Assembly (NCBI RefSeq): GCF_001458355.1
Contig: NZ_CYSA01000018.1
Location: 1-64,000, forward strand
Reading direction: 5' to 3'
DNA length: 64,000 nt
Origin: Thalassovita gelatinovora
Lineage (GTDB): Bacteria; Pseudomonadota; Alphaproteobacteria; Rhodobacterales; Rhodobacteraceae
Shown: positions 18,935 through 26,776 of the stretch, piece after piece
Position numbering within the stretch: the stretch's first letter is position 1
Layout of the letters: each line of letters starts with the position of its first letter
Made by a program: the position numbers and the translations under genes
The notes under the pieces: generated by a model
Database searches by the model: none
Seen by the model: the letters and a program-made list of their open reading frames with translations, nothing else
What the model was told of the DNA's origin: nothing

Positions 18935-20116
18935 TCACGCCCGTTCCAGCGCCTGTTTCAAATCGGCGATCAGGTCGTCGGGATCTTCCAGCCCAACCGA
19001 AAACCGCACCAGCCCGTCGGAGATCCCCAAAATATCCTTCTGATCCTGTGGCAGGCGTTGATGCGTGGTCGTCGCCGGATGGGTGGCGATGGATTTGGCA
19101 TCTGCGAAATTATTAGAAATCGTGACGACCTCCAGCGCATTTAAAACCCGAAAACAGGCGTCTTTTCCGCCCTTGACCTCGAAGGTCAAAACGGTGCCAC
19201 CCGCCGGGGCCTGACGGCGCGCCAATGCGTGCTGTGGATGATCCTCGTGGGTCGGATAGCGCACCGCAGTCAACTTTGTATGGCCTGACAGGTCCTCGGC
19301 AATCTGTTGCGCTGCCGCGGCCTGCGCACGAACCCTGAGCTCCATCGTTTCCAGCGCCTTCAGATGGGTCCAGGCGGTGAACGGGTTCATCGCCCCGCCG
19401 GTATGTTTGGCATAGGTTTCGATCGGACCACGGATCAGATCCTTGGGGCCGCAGATCACACCGCCCAACATCCGCCCCTGCCCGTCCACATGCTTGGTGG
19501 TCGAAATGATCGAAATATCCGCGCCACAAGCCTTGGCATAGGAAAAGACCGGCGTCGCCATCGCGTCATCGACCAGCACCAGCGCATCATTGGCATGCGC
19601 CAGATCGCAGACGTGTTTCAGGTCGATCACTTCCAGCGTCGGGTTGGAAATCGATTCCAGGAAAACCAGCGTCGTGTCGGGCCCGATCGCCGCCGCCCAG
19701 GCGGCGTTGTCGGTGCCATCGACCAGCGTGATATCGACTCCGAAGCGGCCCAAGATGTCCTGCAATACGTACAAGCAGGACCCGAACAACGCCCGCGACG
19801 CGACCACGTGATCCCCGGCTTTCAGCAGCGCGGTCAACGCCGCGTTCACTGCCGCCATGCCGGACGCGCAGGCAAACGCATCCTCATAGCCCAGATAGCC
19901 GGCAATCCGGTCCTCGAACATCGCCATGGTGGGATTGCCATAGCGGGCATAGATGAATTCGTCCTCGCCCGCCTTCTGGAACCGGGCCTCGGCCTGTTCG
20001 GCACTGTCATAGACGAAACCCTGGGTCAGGAATATCGCTTCGCTGACCTCTTTGTACTGGCTGCGACGAATGCCGCCATGAACCAGTTTGGTGCGCTTTT
20101 TCCAGCTTTCGTTCAT
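18935..20116 (-). CDS. metZ: O-succinylhomoserine sulfhydrylase
   Basis: The 393-residue PLP enzyme belongs to the Cys/Met metabolism family. YARYGNPT (55-62) binds phosphate, VLVDDAMATP contains the PLP aspartate, and STTKHVDGQGRMLGG carries Schiff-base Lys208. It converts O-succinylhomoserine and sulfide to homocysteine. MetZ rather than MetY/cystathionine synthase is favoured by SISNPTLEVIDL, the KHVDGQGR motif and the upstream SAM-II riboswitch, which is characteristic of alphaproteobacterial met genes. The ATG at 20116 has GGAGG eight to twelve bases upstream. folE2 follows on the same strand after 135 bp. Confidence 0.93.
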   Translation of the reverse strand: MNESWKKRTKLVHGGIRRSQYKEVSEAIFLTQGFVYDSAEQAEARFQKAGEDEFIYARYGNPTMAMFEDRIAGYLGYEDAFACASGMAAVNAALTALLKAGDHVVASRALFGSCLYVLQDILGRFGVDITLVDGTDNAAWAAAIGPDTTLVFLESISNPTLEVIDLKHVCDLAHANDALVLVDDAMATPVFSYAKACGADISIISTTKHVDGQGRMLGGVICGPKDLIRGPIETYAKHTGGAMNPFTAWTHLKALETMELRVRAQAAAAQQIAEDLSGHTKLTAVRYPTHEDHPQHALARRQAPAGGTVLTFEVKGGKDACFRVLNALEVVTISNNFADAKSIATHPATTTHQRLPQDQKDILGISDGLVRFSVGLEDPDDLIADLKQALERA

Positions 20117-20144
20117 ATTTCGTCCTCCGGCACATCCTGCGCCA

Positions 20145-20181
20145 AATAAAAAAGCCCCGACGCGGCCAAGCGAAAGGGGCT
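20145..20181 (-). terminator. Attenuator terminator in the metZ leader
   Basis: On the minus strand the arms AGCCCC and GGGGCT (20176-20181 and 20153-20158) enclose a 17-base loop and are followed by a T6-rich tract. It lies between the SAM-II aptamer and the metZ start and is the expected expression platform: SAM binding would favour transcription stop. Confidence 0.8.
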
Positions 20182-20193
20182 CTTCCATCCTGA

Positions 20194-20250
20194 CCTCTTT
20201 AGCGGAATGTTTAACGTGGCCCGCAATCCGGTAACAAATCGCCACATGGC
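20194..20250 (-). ncRNA. SAM-II riboswitch (metA/SAM-alpha type)
   Basis: On the minus strand the leader contains the conserved SAM-II elements in order: GTGGC, GATTTGTTACCGG, a GCGG segment, GCCAC, GTTAAA, and CCGCTAAAG. P1 forms from GTGGC with GCCAC, and the pseudoknot helix from GCGG with CCGC. This is the H-type pseudoknot of the SAM-II family, known from alphaproteobacteria upstream of metA, metX and metZ. It ends 78 bases before the metZ start and is followed by an intrinsic terminator, so it should shut off methionine synthesis when S-adenosylmethionine is abundant. Confidence 0.9.
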
Positions 20251-20426
20251 GCTTCAATTACGCCGGTGCGCATTTCGCGTCAACCTTCACGGTTCTGTAC
20301 CCTTGATTTAAGCAGCCCTCGGAAACGAAGCCAAATCCTTGGCCCAAGAGGCGCTGCTGCAGGACAAACAGCCCTTGTCTCTGGTTGCAAAAACCTCATC
20401 ATGAAACCGATTTGAAGGAGCATGAC

Positions 20427-21134
20427 ATGTCAGACCAGATCGAACTATATTACTGGCCCACGCCAAATGGTTGGAAAATTTCCATCGCTTTGGAGGAAAT
20501 GAACCTGCCCTACACCCTGCATCTGGTCAATATCGGCACCGGTGAACAGTTCGAACCCGATTTCCTGAAAATCGCACCGAACAATCGGATGCCCGCGATC
20601 ATTGACCCCAAAGGGCCGGATGACGCGCCGATCTCGATCTTCGAATCCGGGGCCATCTTGCAATATCTGGCCCGCAAGACCGGCCAGTTCTATGGCGAAA
20701 CCGAACGCGACCGGGTGGCGGTGGATCAATGGTTGATGTGGCAGATGGGCGGGGTCGGACCGATGGCCGGCCAGGCGCATCATTTCCTGAAATATGCCCC
20801 CGCGATGGACCCGCCCAACGATCTGCCCTATGCGCAGGACCGCTATCGCAACGAAGTCAGCCGGCTTTATCGCGTGCTTGATACCCAATTGGCCAAACAT
20901 GAATACGCGGCGGGTGATTTTTATTCCATCGCCGATATGGCGATCTGGCCTTGGGCATCGCTGTGGAAAGGTCAGGAACAGGACCTTGAAAACAAACCCC
21001 ACCTTGTGCGCTGGCTGGATCAGGTCGGGGCGCGCGAGGGCGTTCAGAAAGGCCGCGATCTGGCAGCGGATAAACGTGCCCGGCTCCAGGATCAAAAGGA
21101 TGCGCAGAAGGTTCTGTTCGGGCAAAAAGGCTGA
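20427..21134 (+). CDS. Glutathione S-transferase-like disulfide-bond oxidoreductase (YfcG/YghU type)
   Basis: The 235-residue product has an N-terminal thioredoxin-like GST domain (ELYYWPTPNGWKISIALEEM, PAIIDPKG, ISIFESGAILQYLA with the glutathione-binding ES pair) and an all-helical C-terminal domain (about 95-210, ending YSIADMAIWPW). The TPNG(W/F)K motif replaces the serine or cysteine of other GSTs and is typical of the Nu-class YfcG/YghU proteins, which reduce disulfides or organic peroxides with glutathione. The start at 20427 has GAAGGAG upstream. It is divergent from metZ and convergent with yciB. Confidence 0.88.
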   Translation: MSDQIELYYWPTPNGWKISIALEEMNLPYTLHLVNIGTGEQFEPDFLKIAPNNRMPAIIDPKGPDDAPISIFESGAILQYLARKTGQFYGETERDRVAVDQWLMWQMGGVGPMAGQAHHFLKYAPAMDPPNDLPYAQDRYRNEVSRLYRVLDTQLAKHEYAAGDFYSIADMAIWPWASLWKGQEQDLENKPHLVRWLDQVGAREGVQKGRDLAADKRARLQDQKDAQKVLFGQKG

Positions 21135-21140
21135 ACCGAT

Positions 21141-21169
21141 CAGGCGCGAAACGGGGTGTTTCGCGCCTG
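21141..21169. terminator. Perfect 12-bp hairpin between convergent genes
   Basis: CAGGCGCGAAAC (21141-21152) is exactly complementary to the arm at 21158-21169, with loop GGGGT. It begins 6 bp after the transferase stop and ends 8 bp before the yciB stop, so it probably protects or terminates both messages. There is no T-run on either side. Confidence 0.6.
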
Positions 21170-21176
21170 AATGCGC

Positions 21177-21785
21177 CTAGCCCTGATCCCCGCCCTGTTC
21201 CAGACCGTATTTCTTGAACAAGGAACCTTGGGTCATGAAGAACAAGAACACCGCTGCGGTCAGCCCGAAGGTTTTGAAATAGACCCAGGCTTCGGTGCTT
21301 TGGGTGCGCCAGATCGCTTCGTTCAGCACTGCCAGCGCAAAGAAAAATCCGGTCAAACGCCGGGTCAGCACCATCCAGCCTTCCTTGGTCAGCGGCAGAT
21401 GGGCATCCATCAGGTCTTCGAGATAGCTTTTCCCGCGCAGCAGCCCGAACGAAAGCGCCCCACCGAACAGCAGATAGATCAGGGTCGGCTTCATCTTGAA
21501 GAACCTGTCATCGTTGAGCCAGACCGACATGCCGCCGAACACCACCACCAGAACCAGCGTCACCACCTGCATCTTCGACAGATGCCCGTTAAGCCGCCAC
21601 AGCACCAGCGTGGACAGGATCAACAGCGGGATGAACCCGGCGGTGACCAGAATGAACCCACCATATTCGGTACCGCCGATGGTAAAGACCTTGTCCTTCA
21701 ACACCAGATAGGCCGCGAAAAACGCTACGATGGGGCCGAATTCGAGCCCCGATTTGAGTAGCGGATTGATTTTCTTGCCTGCCAT
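21177..21785 (-). CDS. yciB: Inner-membrane intracellular septation protein YciB/IspZ
   Basis: The 202-residue integral membrane protein has the family pattern: NPLLKSGLEFGPIVAFF near the start, five or six hydrophobic helices, a conserved polar segment DDRFFKMKPTLIYLLFGGAL, the GWMVLTRR motif and the NEAIWR motif before the last helices. YciB/IspZ takes part in cell division and envelope integrity in the inner membrane. It is the last gene of the ftsY operon, 11 bp after the EamA transporter gene. Confidence 0.9.
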   Translation of the reverse strand: MAGKKINPLLKSGLEFGPIVAFFAAYLVLKDKVFTIGGTEYGGFILVTAGFIPLLILSTLVLWRLNGHLSKMQVVTLVLVVVFGGMSVWLNDDRFFKMKPTLIYLLFGGALSFGLLRGKSYLEDLMDAHLPLTKEGWMVLTRRLTGFFFALAVLNEAIWRTQSTEAWVYFKTFGLTAAVFLFFMTQGSLFKKYGLEQGGDQG

Positions 21786-21796
21786 GAGATTTCCCG

Positions 21797-22699
21797 TCAG
21801 CTTCCCAGTTCAACTATGACCGCGCCCGCCGCGATCAAGGTCATCAGCGCAATTCTGCGCGGCCCCACCGTTTCCTTCAACACCAACCATCCGATCAGCG
21901 CCGCGAAAACGGTCGATGTTTCCCTCAAAACAGCAGCCTCGCCCACCTTGTCAAGCCGCGTGGCCAACATGATTGACCCGAAACTGAGAAACGCTACCAA
22001 CGCGCCGAACACGCCGCGCAGCATCAACGGTGCCACCGCCGGGCGCTGCGCCATGTTGCGCCAGCGCAGGAAAGCAATGGGCGGCATGACCAAGCCATCG
22101 AACAGGAAAAACCACGCCAGAAAGGTGAACGGGTCGGCGGTGGCGCGAATGCCATAGGCGTCATAGGTGGTATAAAGCGCCACGAACAGGCCGGTGAAGC
22201 CCGCCAGCAGCAGCGCAATCCCCAGCGTATCGCGGTTCAGTTCCAGAAAGATCAGATTATACACCGCTAAGCCGAAAATCCCGGCCAGCAGGGTCGCGAC
22301 CCCCAGCCATTGCACCAAGGTAAAGGTTTCCCCGAACAGGAAATAAGCCCCGATCACCGCAAACAACGGACCGGTGCCGCGCACCACCGGGTAAACCACG
22401 GTATAAGCGCCCTTGGTATAGGCGAAGGCTTGCAGGAATTTGTAACCGATATGGATAACGATCGCGGTGGCAAAAATCGGCCACATATGCGGTTCGGGCC
22501 AAGGCACGATAAATAACGCGATCGGTGCCGCCATCACCGCATAGCTGAAATCAATCGCCCCGCGCGACAGCCACGGATCGTGCCGACCCTTTTGCAAAGC
22601 CCCGAACACCGCATGCAGAAAGGCCGCCGAGAGGGCCAGTATCAAGGCAAGTTGATGTCCGGCTTCGGTGCCTTCCAGCCCGATCAGCCAAGCGCTCAT
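21797..22699 (-). CDS. EamA/DMT family transporter
   Basis: The 300-residue product has about ten predicted membrane helices arranged as two EamA repeats (about 15-145 and 165-298), the second ending with the typical LVLKETVGPRRIALMTLIAAGAVIV. Drug/metabolite transporters of this kind export amino acids or other small metabolites; the substrate is not deducible. It overlaps the upstream GNAT-like gene by 4 bp and is followed at 11 bp by yciB, so it is in the middle of the ftsY operon. Confidence 0.88.
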   Translation of the reverse strand: MSAWLIGLEGTEAGHQLALILALSAAFLHAVFGALQKGRHDPWLSRGAIDFSYAVMAAPIALFIVPWPEPHMWPIFATAIVIHIGYKFLQAFAYTKGAYTVVYPVVRGTGPLFAVIGAYFLFGETFTLVQWLGVATLLAGIFGLAVYNLIFLELNRDTLGIALLLAGFTGLFVALYTTYDAYGIRATADPFTFLAWFFLFDGLVMPPIAFLRWRNMAQRPAVAPLMLRGVFGALVAFLSFGSIMLATRLDKVGEAAVLRETSTVFAALIGWLVLKETVGPRRIALMTLIAAGAVIVELGS

Positions 22700-23133
22700 A
22701 TAACGCGGGGTTCAAACTGACCCGCAGCGATGTCGCGCAACCTTTCGACCCGTTCGGAAATGTCGATTTCCTGACCGTCATGGGACAGGACCGTGGTGCC
22801 ACCGGCGGCGTCTTCGGCATAACCGTCGATCAAGGATGAAATCATCGAATCAACAACGAAACTGCTGCGATAGGCCCGCATCAGGCAGAAATCCTGAATC
22901 CGCGGGATCGCATTGTCCCTTTCGACATCCCAGATCAGACGCCCGGCACCGACAACTTCGTCACCATCGGTCACGATACATTCGGAATACAGAATCCGCC
23001 CCGCCGACCAATCGTCATCGCCAAGATAGGGATAGCTCAGGCGCGACGATTCCATCACCTCATCCACGGCCATGTGAATCGCCACGATATCCCAGCCGTG
23101 GTCGCCCTTTAATGTATCATGAATCTCAAGCAT
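22696..23133 (-). CDS. Uncharacterised protein, possibly a degenerate GNAT acetyltransferase
   Basis: The 145-residue product is not clearly assignable. Its core (ILYSECIVTDGDEVVGAGRLI, split by natural turns, then IPRIQDFCLMRAYRSSFVVDSMISSLI) has the strand-strand-helix order of a GNAT fold, and RAYRSSFVVDSM sits where the acetyl-CoA loop R-x-x-G-x-G/A is expected. The glycines are absent, so acetyl-CoA binding is doubtful. A C-terminal stretch contains LSHDGQEIDISERVERL. The ATG at 23133 overlaps the ftsY stop, and the gene overlaps the next one by 4 bp. Confidence 0.75.
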   Translation of the reverse strand: MLEIHDTLKGDHGWDIVAIHMAVDEVMESSRLSYPYLGDDDWSAGRILYSECIVTDGDEVVGAGRLIWDVERDNAIPRIQDFCLMRAYRSSFVVDSMISSLIDGYAEDAAGGTTVLSHDGQEIDISERVERLRDIAAGQFEPRVI

Positions 23134-24292
23134 CAAGACCTGTCAGCGCCTTTGCAAATTCTTCGGGGTCAAAGGCTTGCAGATCGTCGATCTGCTCGCC
23201 CACGCCGATCGCATGGATCGGCAGGCCGAACTTGTCGGCCAGCGCCACCAGAACGCCGCCCTTGGCTGTGCCGTCGAGCTTGGTCATCACCAGACCCGAC
23301 ACATCGGCCAGTTTCTGGAACGTCTCGACCTGACTCAGTGCGTTCTGGCCGGTGGTCGCATCCAACACCAGCAGCGTGTTATGCGGTGCGGTTTCGTCTT
23401 TCTTGCGGATGACCCGGACGATCTTGGCCAGTTCCTCCATCAGGTCGGCACGGTTTTGCAACCGCCCGGCCGTATCGATCAACAACAGATCGGCCCCGTC
23501 GGCTTCGGCCTTGGTCATTGCATCGAAAGCCAATGATGCCGGGTCCGAACCTTCGGGCGCGGTCAGCACCGGCACCCCGGCGCGGTCGCCCCAGACCTGC
23601 AACTGTTCCACCGCTGCGGCGCGGAACGTGTCGCCCGCCGCGATCACCACCGATTTGCCGGCAGCGCGGAATTGGCTGGCCAGTTTGCCGATGGTGGTGG
23701 TTTTGCCCGACCCGTTCACACCGACAACCAGAACCACTTGCGGTTTTTTCGGATAGATCGGCAGCGGCTTGGCCACCGGGTTCATGATGCGGGCGATTTC
23801 ATCGGCCAACAGGCCCTTGATTTCGGCAACTGACAATTTGCGGCCAAAGCGTCCTTCGGCGATATTGGCGGTGACGCGCAACGCGGTATCGACCCCCATA
23901 TCGGATGCGATCAACAGCTCTTCGAGCTGTTCAAGCATGTCATCGTCAAGCACCCGGCGGGTAACCGTCTTGGCATCCTTGCGGCCAATGATCCGGCCCA
24001 GCAGGCCCGGCTTGGCTTCGGCTGGCGCAGTGTCTTGCGACGGTTTGGGTTGTGACGGTGTTGATTCCGCCGATTGTTCCGGTTTCGGGTCCGGTATGAC
24101 CGGGGCAGGTTCGGAAACGGCAGCCGGTTCAGGCTCAGGTACGGCTTCGGGCTGCGGCAAGTCTTGGCTGACCGCGTCCGGCGTATCAGCCGCTTCGGTC
24201 TCGCCGCCGTCTTCAACGATGGAATCCAATCCGTCCTCGATCCGGGACGAGGTTTTCATCAGCCGCTGTTTGAGTTTTCCAAAAAAAGACAT
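23126..24292 (-). CDS. ftsY: Signal recognition particle receptor FtsY
   Basis: The 388-residue GTPase docks SRP-ribosome complexes at the membrane. It has an acidic, Pro/Glu-rich N-terminal region (about 20-95), the helical N domain (about 100-175) and the G domain: GVNGSGKTTT (G1, from residue 191), GDTFRAAAVEQL, DTAGRLQN (G3), TKLDGTAKGG (G4) and the closing GVGEQIDDLQAFDPEEFAKAL. It leads an operon with a GNAT-like protein, an EamA transporter and yciB. The upstream gap to the lysoplasmalogenase gene is 118 bp. Confidence 0.96.
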   Translation of the reverse strand: MSFFGKLKQRLMKTSSRIEDGLDSIVEDGGETEAADTPDAVSQDLPQPEAVPEPEPAAVSEPAPVIPDPKPEQSAESTPSQPKPSQDTAPAEAKPGLLGRIIGRKDAKTVTRRVLDDDMLEQLEELLIASDMGVDTALRVTANIAEGRFGRKLSVAEIKGLLADEIARIMNPVAKPLPIYPKKPQVVLVVGVNGSGKTTTIGKLASQFRAAGKSVVIAAGDTFRAAAVEQLQVWGDRAGVPVLTAPEGSDPASLAFDAMTKAEADGADLLLIDTAGRLQNRADLMEELAKIVRVIRKKDETAPHNTLLVLDATTGQNALSQVETFQKLADVSGLVMTKLDGTAKGGVLVALADKFGLPIHAIGVGEQIDDLQAFDPEEFAKALTGLDA

Positions 24293-24410
24293 CGGGGGGA
24301 TTCCGTAGGGATTTGAATTGACCTAGCCACTCTGACCCGGCATTGGAAGCCCCGGGCCTTATTTCCTTGGGGATAGCACTGTGGAAAACCCTGTGGGGCG
24401 GCGTGTATTT

Positions 24411-25070
24411 TTACCCCATAAACCCCATGAAAAGAAGAACTTGCGCGACGTAGTAAAAGAACCAGATCAAGAATGGCGCCAGCCGCCCGAACCAACCACC
24501 AGAAAGCACGAAAAGCATCACCGACAGGATCAGATCGGACAGAATAAAGCTCAGCGCCCCGGCCAGGATCGGGAACCGAGGAATCGGTAATTGCGCCGCG
24601 ATACCGCCCATCCCCAAGATCAGCAGGACATAGAACCGCACCGGTCCCTTCAACGATCCGCAATGCGGAATCAGCCAGATTTCGGTCGACAGCCCCAGCA
24701 AAAGCAGCGCCAAAGGTATCGCCCAACCGATCCAGTCGGCACCGAATTGCGGGTCGAACCCGCCCCCCAAGGCCAGAGCATAGAAAATATGGCCCAGCGC
24801 AAAGGCCGCGATGCCGGATTTCAGCCATGCCTCGCCGGGGCGCGACAGCAGGAAATCCCCCGCCACGCAGGCCCATAGCCCCGCCAAGGCCCAGCCCGGC
24901 GCCCCGGCAAGGCTGACCCCAAGCGCGGGCACCGCTACCGCGCCGGTTTTGACCAGCGTTTTGATCGCCCCCGGCCCGCGCCAGCAAAATCCGATCAGAT
25001 ATGCAAAAGACAGCACCCCGCCGATCAGCAGAAAACCGGGTGCGATACCATAGGGTGCTGTCGTCATCAT
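24411..25070 (-). CDS. YhhN/TMEM86 family membrane protein (lysoplasmalogenase-like)
   Basis: The 219-residue product is almost entirely hydrophobic with about eight membrane helices. YhhN-family landmarks are the CVAGDFLLS motif around residue 70, FALGHIFYALAL around 92 and GALSFILSDLILS around 175, where the acidic residues within helices are the conserved polar positions of lysoplasmalogenases. The family cleaves the vinyl-ether bond of lysoplasmalogens in animals; the bacterial substrate is less certain. A longer frame on the same strand (24259-25110) overlaps it but has no family features. Confidence 0.8.
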   Translation of the reverse strand: MMTTAPYGIAPGFLLIGGVLSFAYLIGFCWRGPGAIKTLVKTGAVAVPALGVSLAGAPGWALAGLWACVAGDFLLSRPGEAWLKSGIAAFALGHIFYALALGGGFDPQFGADWIGWAIPLALLLLGLSTEIWLIPHCGSLKGPVRFYVLLILGMGGIAAQLPIPRFPILAGALSFILSDLILSVMLFVLSGGWFGRLAPFLIWFFYYVAQVLLFMGFMG

Positions 25071-25152
25071 GAAATCGGTCCCATCCCCTGCCGCAAACCA
25101 ACACGCGCAATTGTGACTTGGCCTTTGGCCATTTGTTGCTCAGGATGGCGGG

Positions 25153-25542
25153 ATGAAATGGATTATGCCACTGCTATTTTGCGCCGCCCCGTTGCAGGCC
25201 GAACAGGCCATGTCGGGAGCGGAGTTTGACGCCTATACGCGCGGCAAGACGTTTTATTACGCCGATGACATGGCCCCCTATGGCGGCGAGGAATATCTTG
25301 AAAATCGCCGAGTACGCTGGTCCTTTCTGGATGGCGAATGCAAGGATGGTACATGGTATGAATCCGGCGAAATGATCTGTTTCGTCTATGAAGACGGACC
25401 CGACCCGCAATGCTGGACCTTTTTCCAAAGCCCGGAGGGATTGGTGGCCCGGTTTGAAAACGATCCCGATCAAACCGTGCTCTATGAGGTCAATAAATCG
25501 GATGAACCGATGCTGTGCCTCGGGCCGGATGTCGGGGTATAG
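25153..25542 (+). CDS. Small secreted protein of unknown function
   Basis: The 129-residue product has a signal peptide (MKWIMPLLFCAAPLQAEQ, cleavage near 17) and a compact acidic, aromatic-rich domain with three cysteines after cleavage at about 60, 76 and 86 plus one near 122, consistent with disulfides in the periplasm. The pattern FDAYTRGKTFYYADD and WSFLDGECKDGTWYESGEMI recalls periplasmic proteins of Rhodobacterales that I cannot name. It is divergent from the YhhN-like gene and followed after 154 bp by the alkane hydroxylase-like gene. Confidence 0.75.
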   Translation: MKWIMPLLFCAAPLQAEQAMSGAEFDAYTRGKTFYYADDMAPYGGEEYLENRRVRWSFLDGECKDGTWYESGEMICFVYEDGPDPQCWTFFQSPEGLVARFENDPDQTVLYEVNKSDEPMLCLGPDVGV

Positions 25543-25592
25543 TTTTCATTTTACAATATTATTCGGCGACATGTTGGGCCTGAAGAGTAAAT

Positions 25593-25613
25593 AAATGTCT
25601 ATATAGAACATTT
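25593..25613. promoter_or_regulatory. Operator-like palindrome upstream of the AlkB-like gene
   Basis: AAATGT (25593-25598), the self-complementary CTATATAG (25599-25606), one spacer A and ACATTT (25608-25613) make an almost perfect dyad in an AT-rich patch 84 bp before the hydroxylase start. It has the size of a dimeric repressor site. The cognate regulator is not evident nearby. Confidence 0.45.
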
Positions 25614-25696
25614 CTGCGGGATCGCCGAAAGAATTGCCGCCGCATGGGCTTCGGGCTAGCTTGGGGCGTGTGATCCACCACCCGCAGGAATGCCCA

Positions 25697-26713
25697 ATGG
25701 TCCTTTTCACCCTTGCCACGCTGGTCCCCGCCTGTCTGCTGATCCTGTCGGCGCTGTTCGGCGGGGTGTGGGTACTGATCGCGTTGCTGTTCATCACCGT
25801 TTTCACCCTCTGCATGGACCGGCTGCTTTTAACTGCCGAAACATCCCGCCCCGATGCCGAATTTCCCGCCGGTGACGGGTTGTCGGTTTTGCTGGCGCTG
25901 CTGCATCTGCCGATGCTGGCGTTGGCGGTCTGGGCGATTGGCGGCGATAGCGGCATGGGCGGATGGGAACGCGCCGGGCTGTTGGTGGGGTTTGGATTGT
26001 TTTTCGGCCAGATCAGCCATCCCAACGCGCATGAATTGATCCATCGCGGTAATCGCTGGTTCGCCGGGCTGGGCAAGATGGTCTATATCACCCTGCTGAT
26101 CGGGCATCACATTTCGGCGCATCTTCTGGTTCATCACATCCATGTGGCCACCGCCGCCGATCCCAGTTCCGCCCACAAGGGCGAAGGGTTCTGGCGCTTT
26201 GTCAAACGCGGCTGGATCGGGCCGTTCAAGGCCGGGTTGATGGCGGAAAACCGGCGCCGTGCCCGGATTGGCCGAAAATCGATCCTGAGCCACCCCTATA
26301 CCCACTATGTCGTCGGTGCCGCCGCGACCCTGACGATCGCCGCCGCGTTCTGGGGCGCCGGAGGATGTGCCGCGCTGATCGGGGTGGCGGGCTATGCCCA
26401 GTTGCAGATGCTGCTGTCGGATTATGTTCAGCATTACGGGTTGCAGCGCGGGCTGGGCGCGAATGACAAACCGGTTGCGGTCGGACCCGACCACAGCTGG
26501 AACACCCCGCACCGCTATTCCAGCGCGATGATGCTGAACGCGCCGCGCCATTCCGATCACCACATCCATCCGGCCCGGCATTACCCGGCTTTGCGGCTGA
26601 CCCCCGATATGCCGGTGCTGCCGCATTCGCTGCCGGTGATGGCCGTGATCGCCCTGTGGCCCGGATTGTGGCGCAAGGTGATGGACGCGCGGTTGGCGGC
26701 GTTGGGATTGTAG
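25697..26713 (+). CDS. AlkB-type membrane hydroxylase (alkane 1-monooxygenase family)
   Basis: The 338-residue protein has several N-terminal membrane helices and the histidine clusters of the non-heme di-iron alkane hydroxylase branch of membrane fatty-acid desaturases: HELIHR (about 113), HLLVHHIHVATAADP (about 139), DYVQHYGLQR (about 245) and PRHSDHHIHPARHY (about 280). Enzymes of this kind hydroxylate terminal methyl groups of alkanes or related lipids using a rubredoxin or ferredoxin. No rubredoxin gene is adjacent; a FdVI-type ferredoxin lies 4.5 kb downstream. The start at 25697 was chosen because the upstream 21 codons look non-coding. It ends tail to tail with xseA. Confidence 0.87.
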   Translation: MVLFTLATLVPACLLILSALFGGVWVLIALLFITVFTLCMDRLLLTAETSRPDAEFPAGDGLSVLLALLHLPMLALAVWAIGGDSGMGGWERAGLLVGFGLFFGQISHPNAHELIHRGNRWFAGLGKMVYITLLIGHHISAHLLVHHIHVATAADPSSAHKGEGFWRFVKRGWIGPFKAGLMAENRRRARIGRKSILSHPYTHYVVGAAATLTIAAAFWGAGGCAALIGVAGYAQLQMLLSDYVQHYGLQRGLGANDKPVAVGPDHSWNTPHRYSSAMMLNAPRHSDHHIHPARHYPALRLTPDMPVLPHSLPVMAVIALWPGLWRKVMDARLAALGL

Positions 26714-26773
26714 GGGGCTGTCTGCCCCCTTGGCCTGCGGCCAATTCCCCCGAGGATATTTAACAACAGAAGA
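26713..26773. repeat. Tandem small hairpins plus C-rich/AGAAG tail between convergent genes
   Basis: GGGGGC (26713-26718) pairs with GCCCCC (26724-26729), and TTGGCC (26730-26735) pairs with GGCCAA (26739-26744). They are followed by TTCCCCCGAGGATATTT and an ACAGAAGAAG end. The same order, hairpin then AATTCCCCCG..GGAT..TTT..AGAAG, occurs at 312-376, so this is a dispersed intergenic module, probably acting as a bidirectional transcript end. Confidence 0.5.
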
Positions 26774-26776
26774 AGC

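Noticed and set aside
18870-18939. Inverted repeat CGTGATTTC / GAAATCACG spanning the metZ stop
   Set aside because: The loop is over 50 bases and one arm lies in coding sequence, so it may be chance.
24259-25110. Longer frame overlapping the YhhN-like gene
   Set aside because: The YhhN/TMEM86 membrane pattern is in the other frame (24411-25070); this one is Arg/Gly-rich without features.
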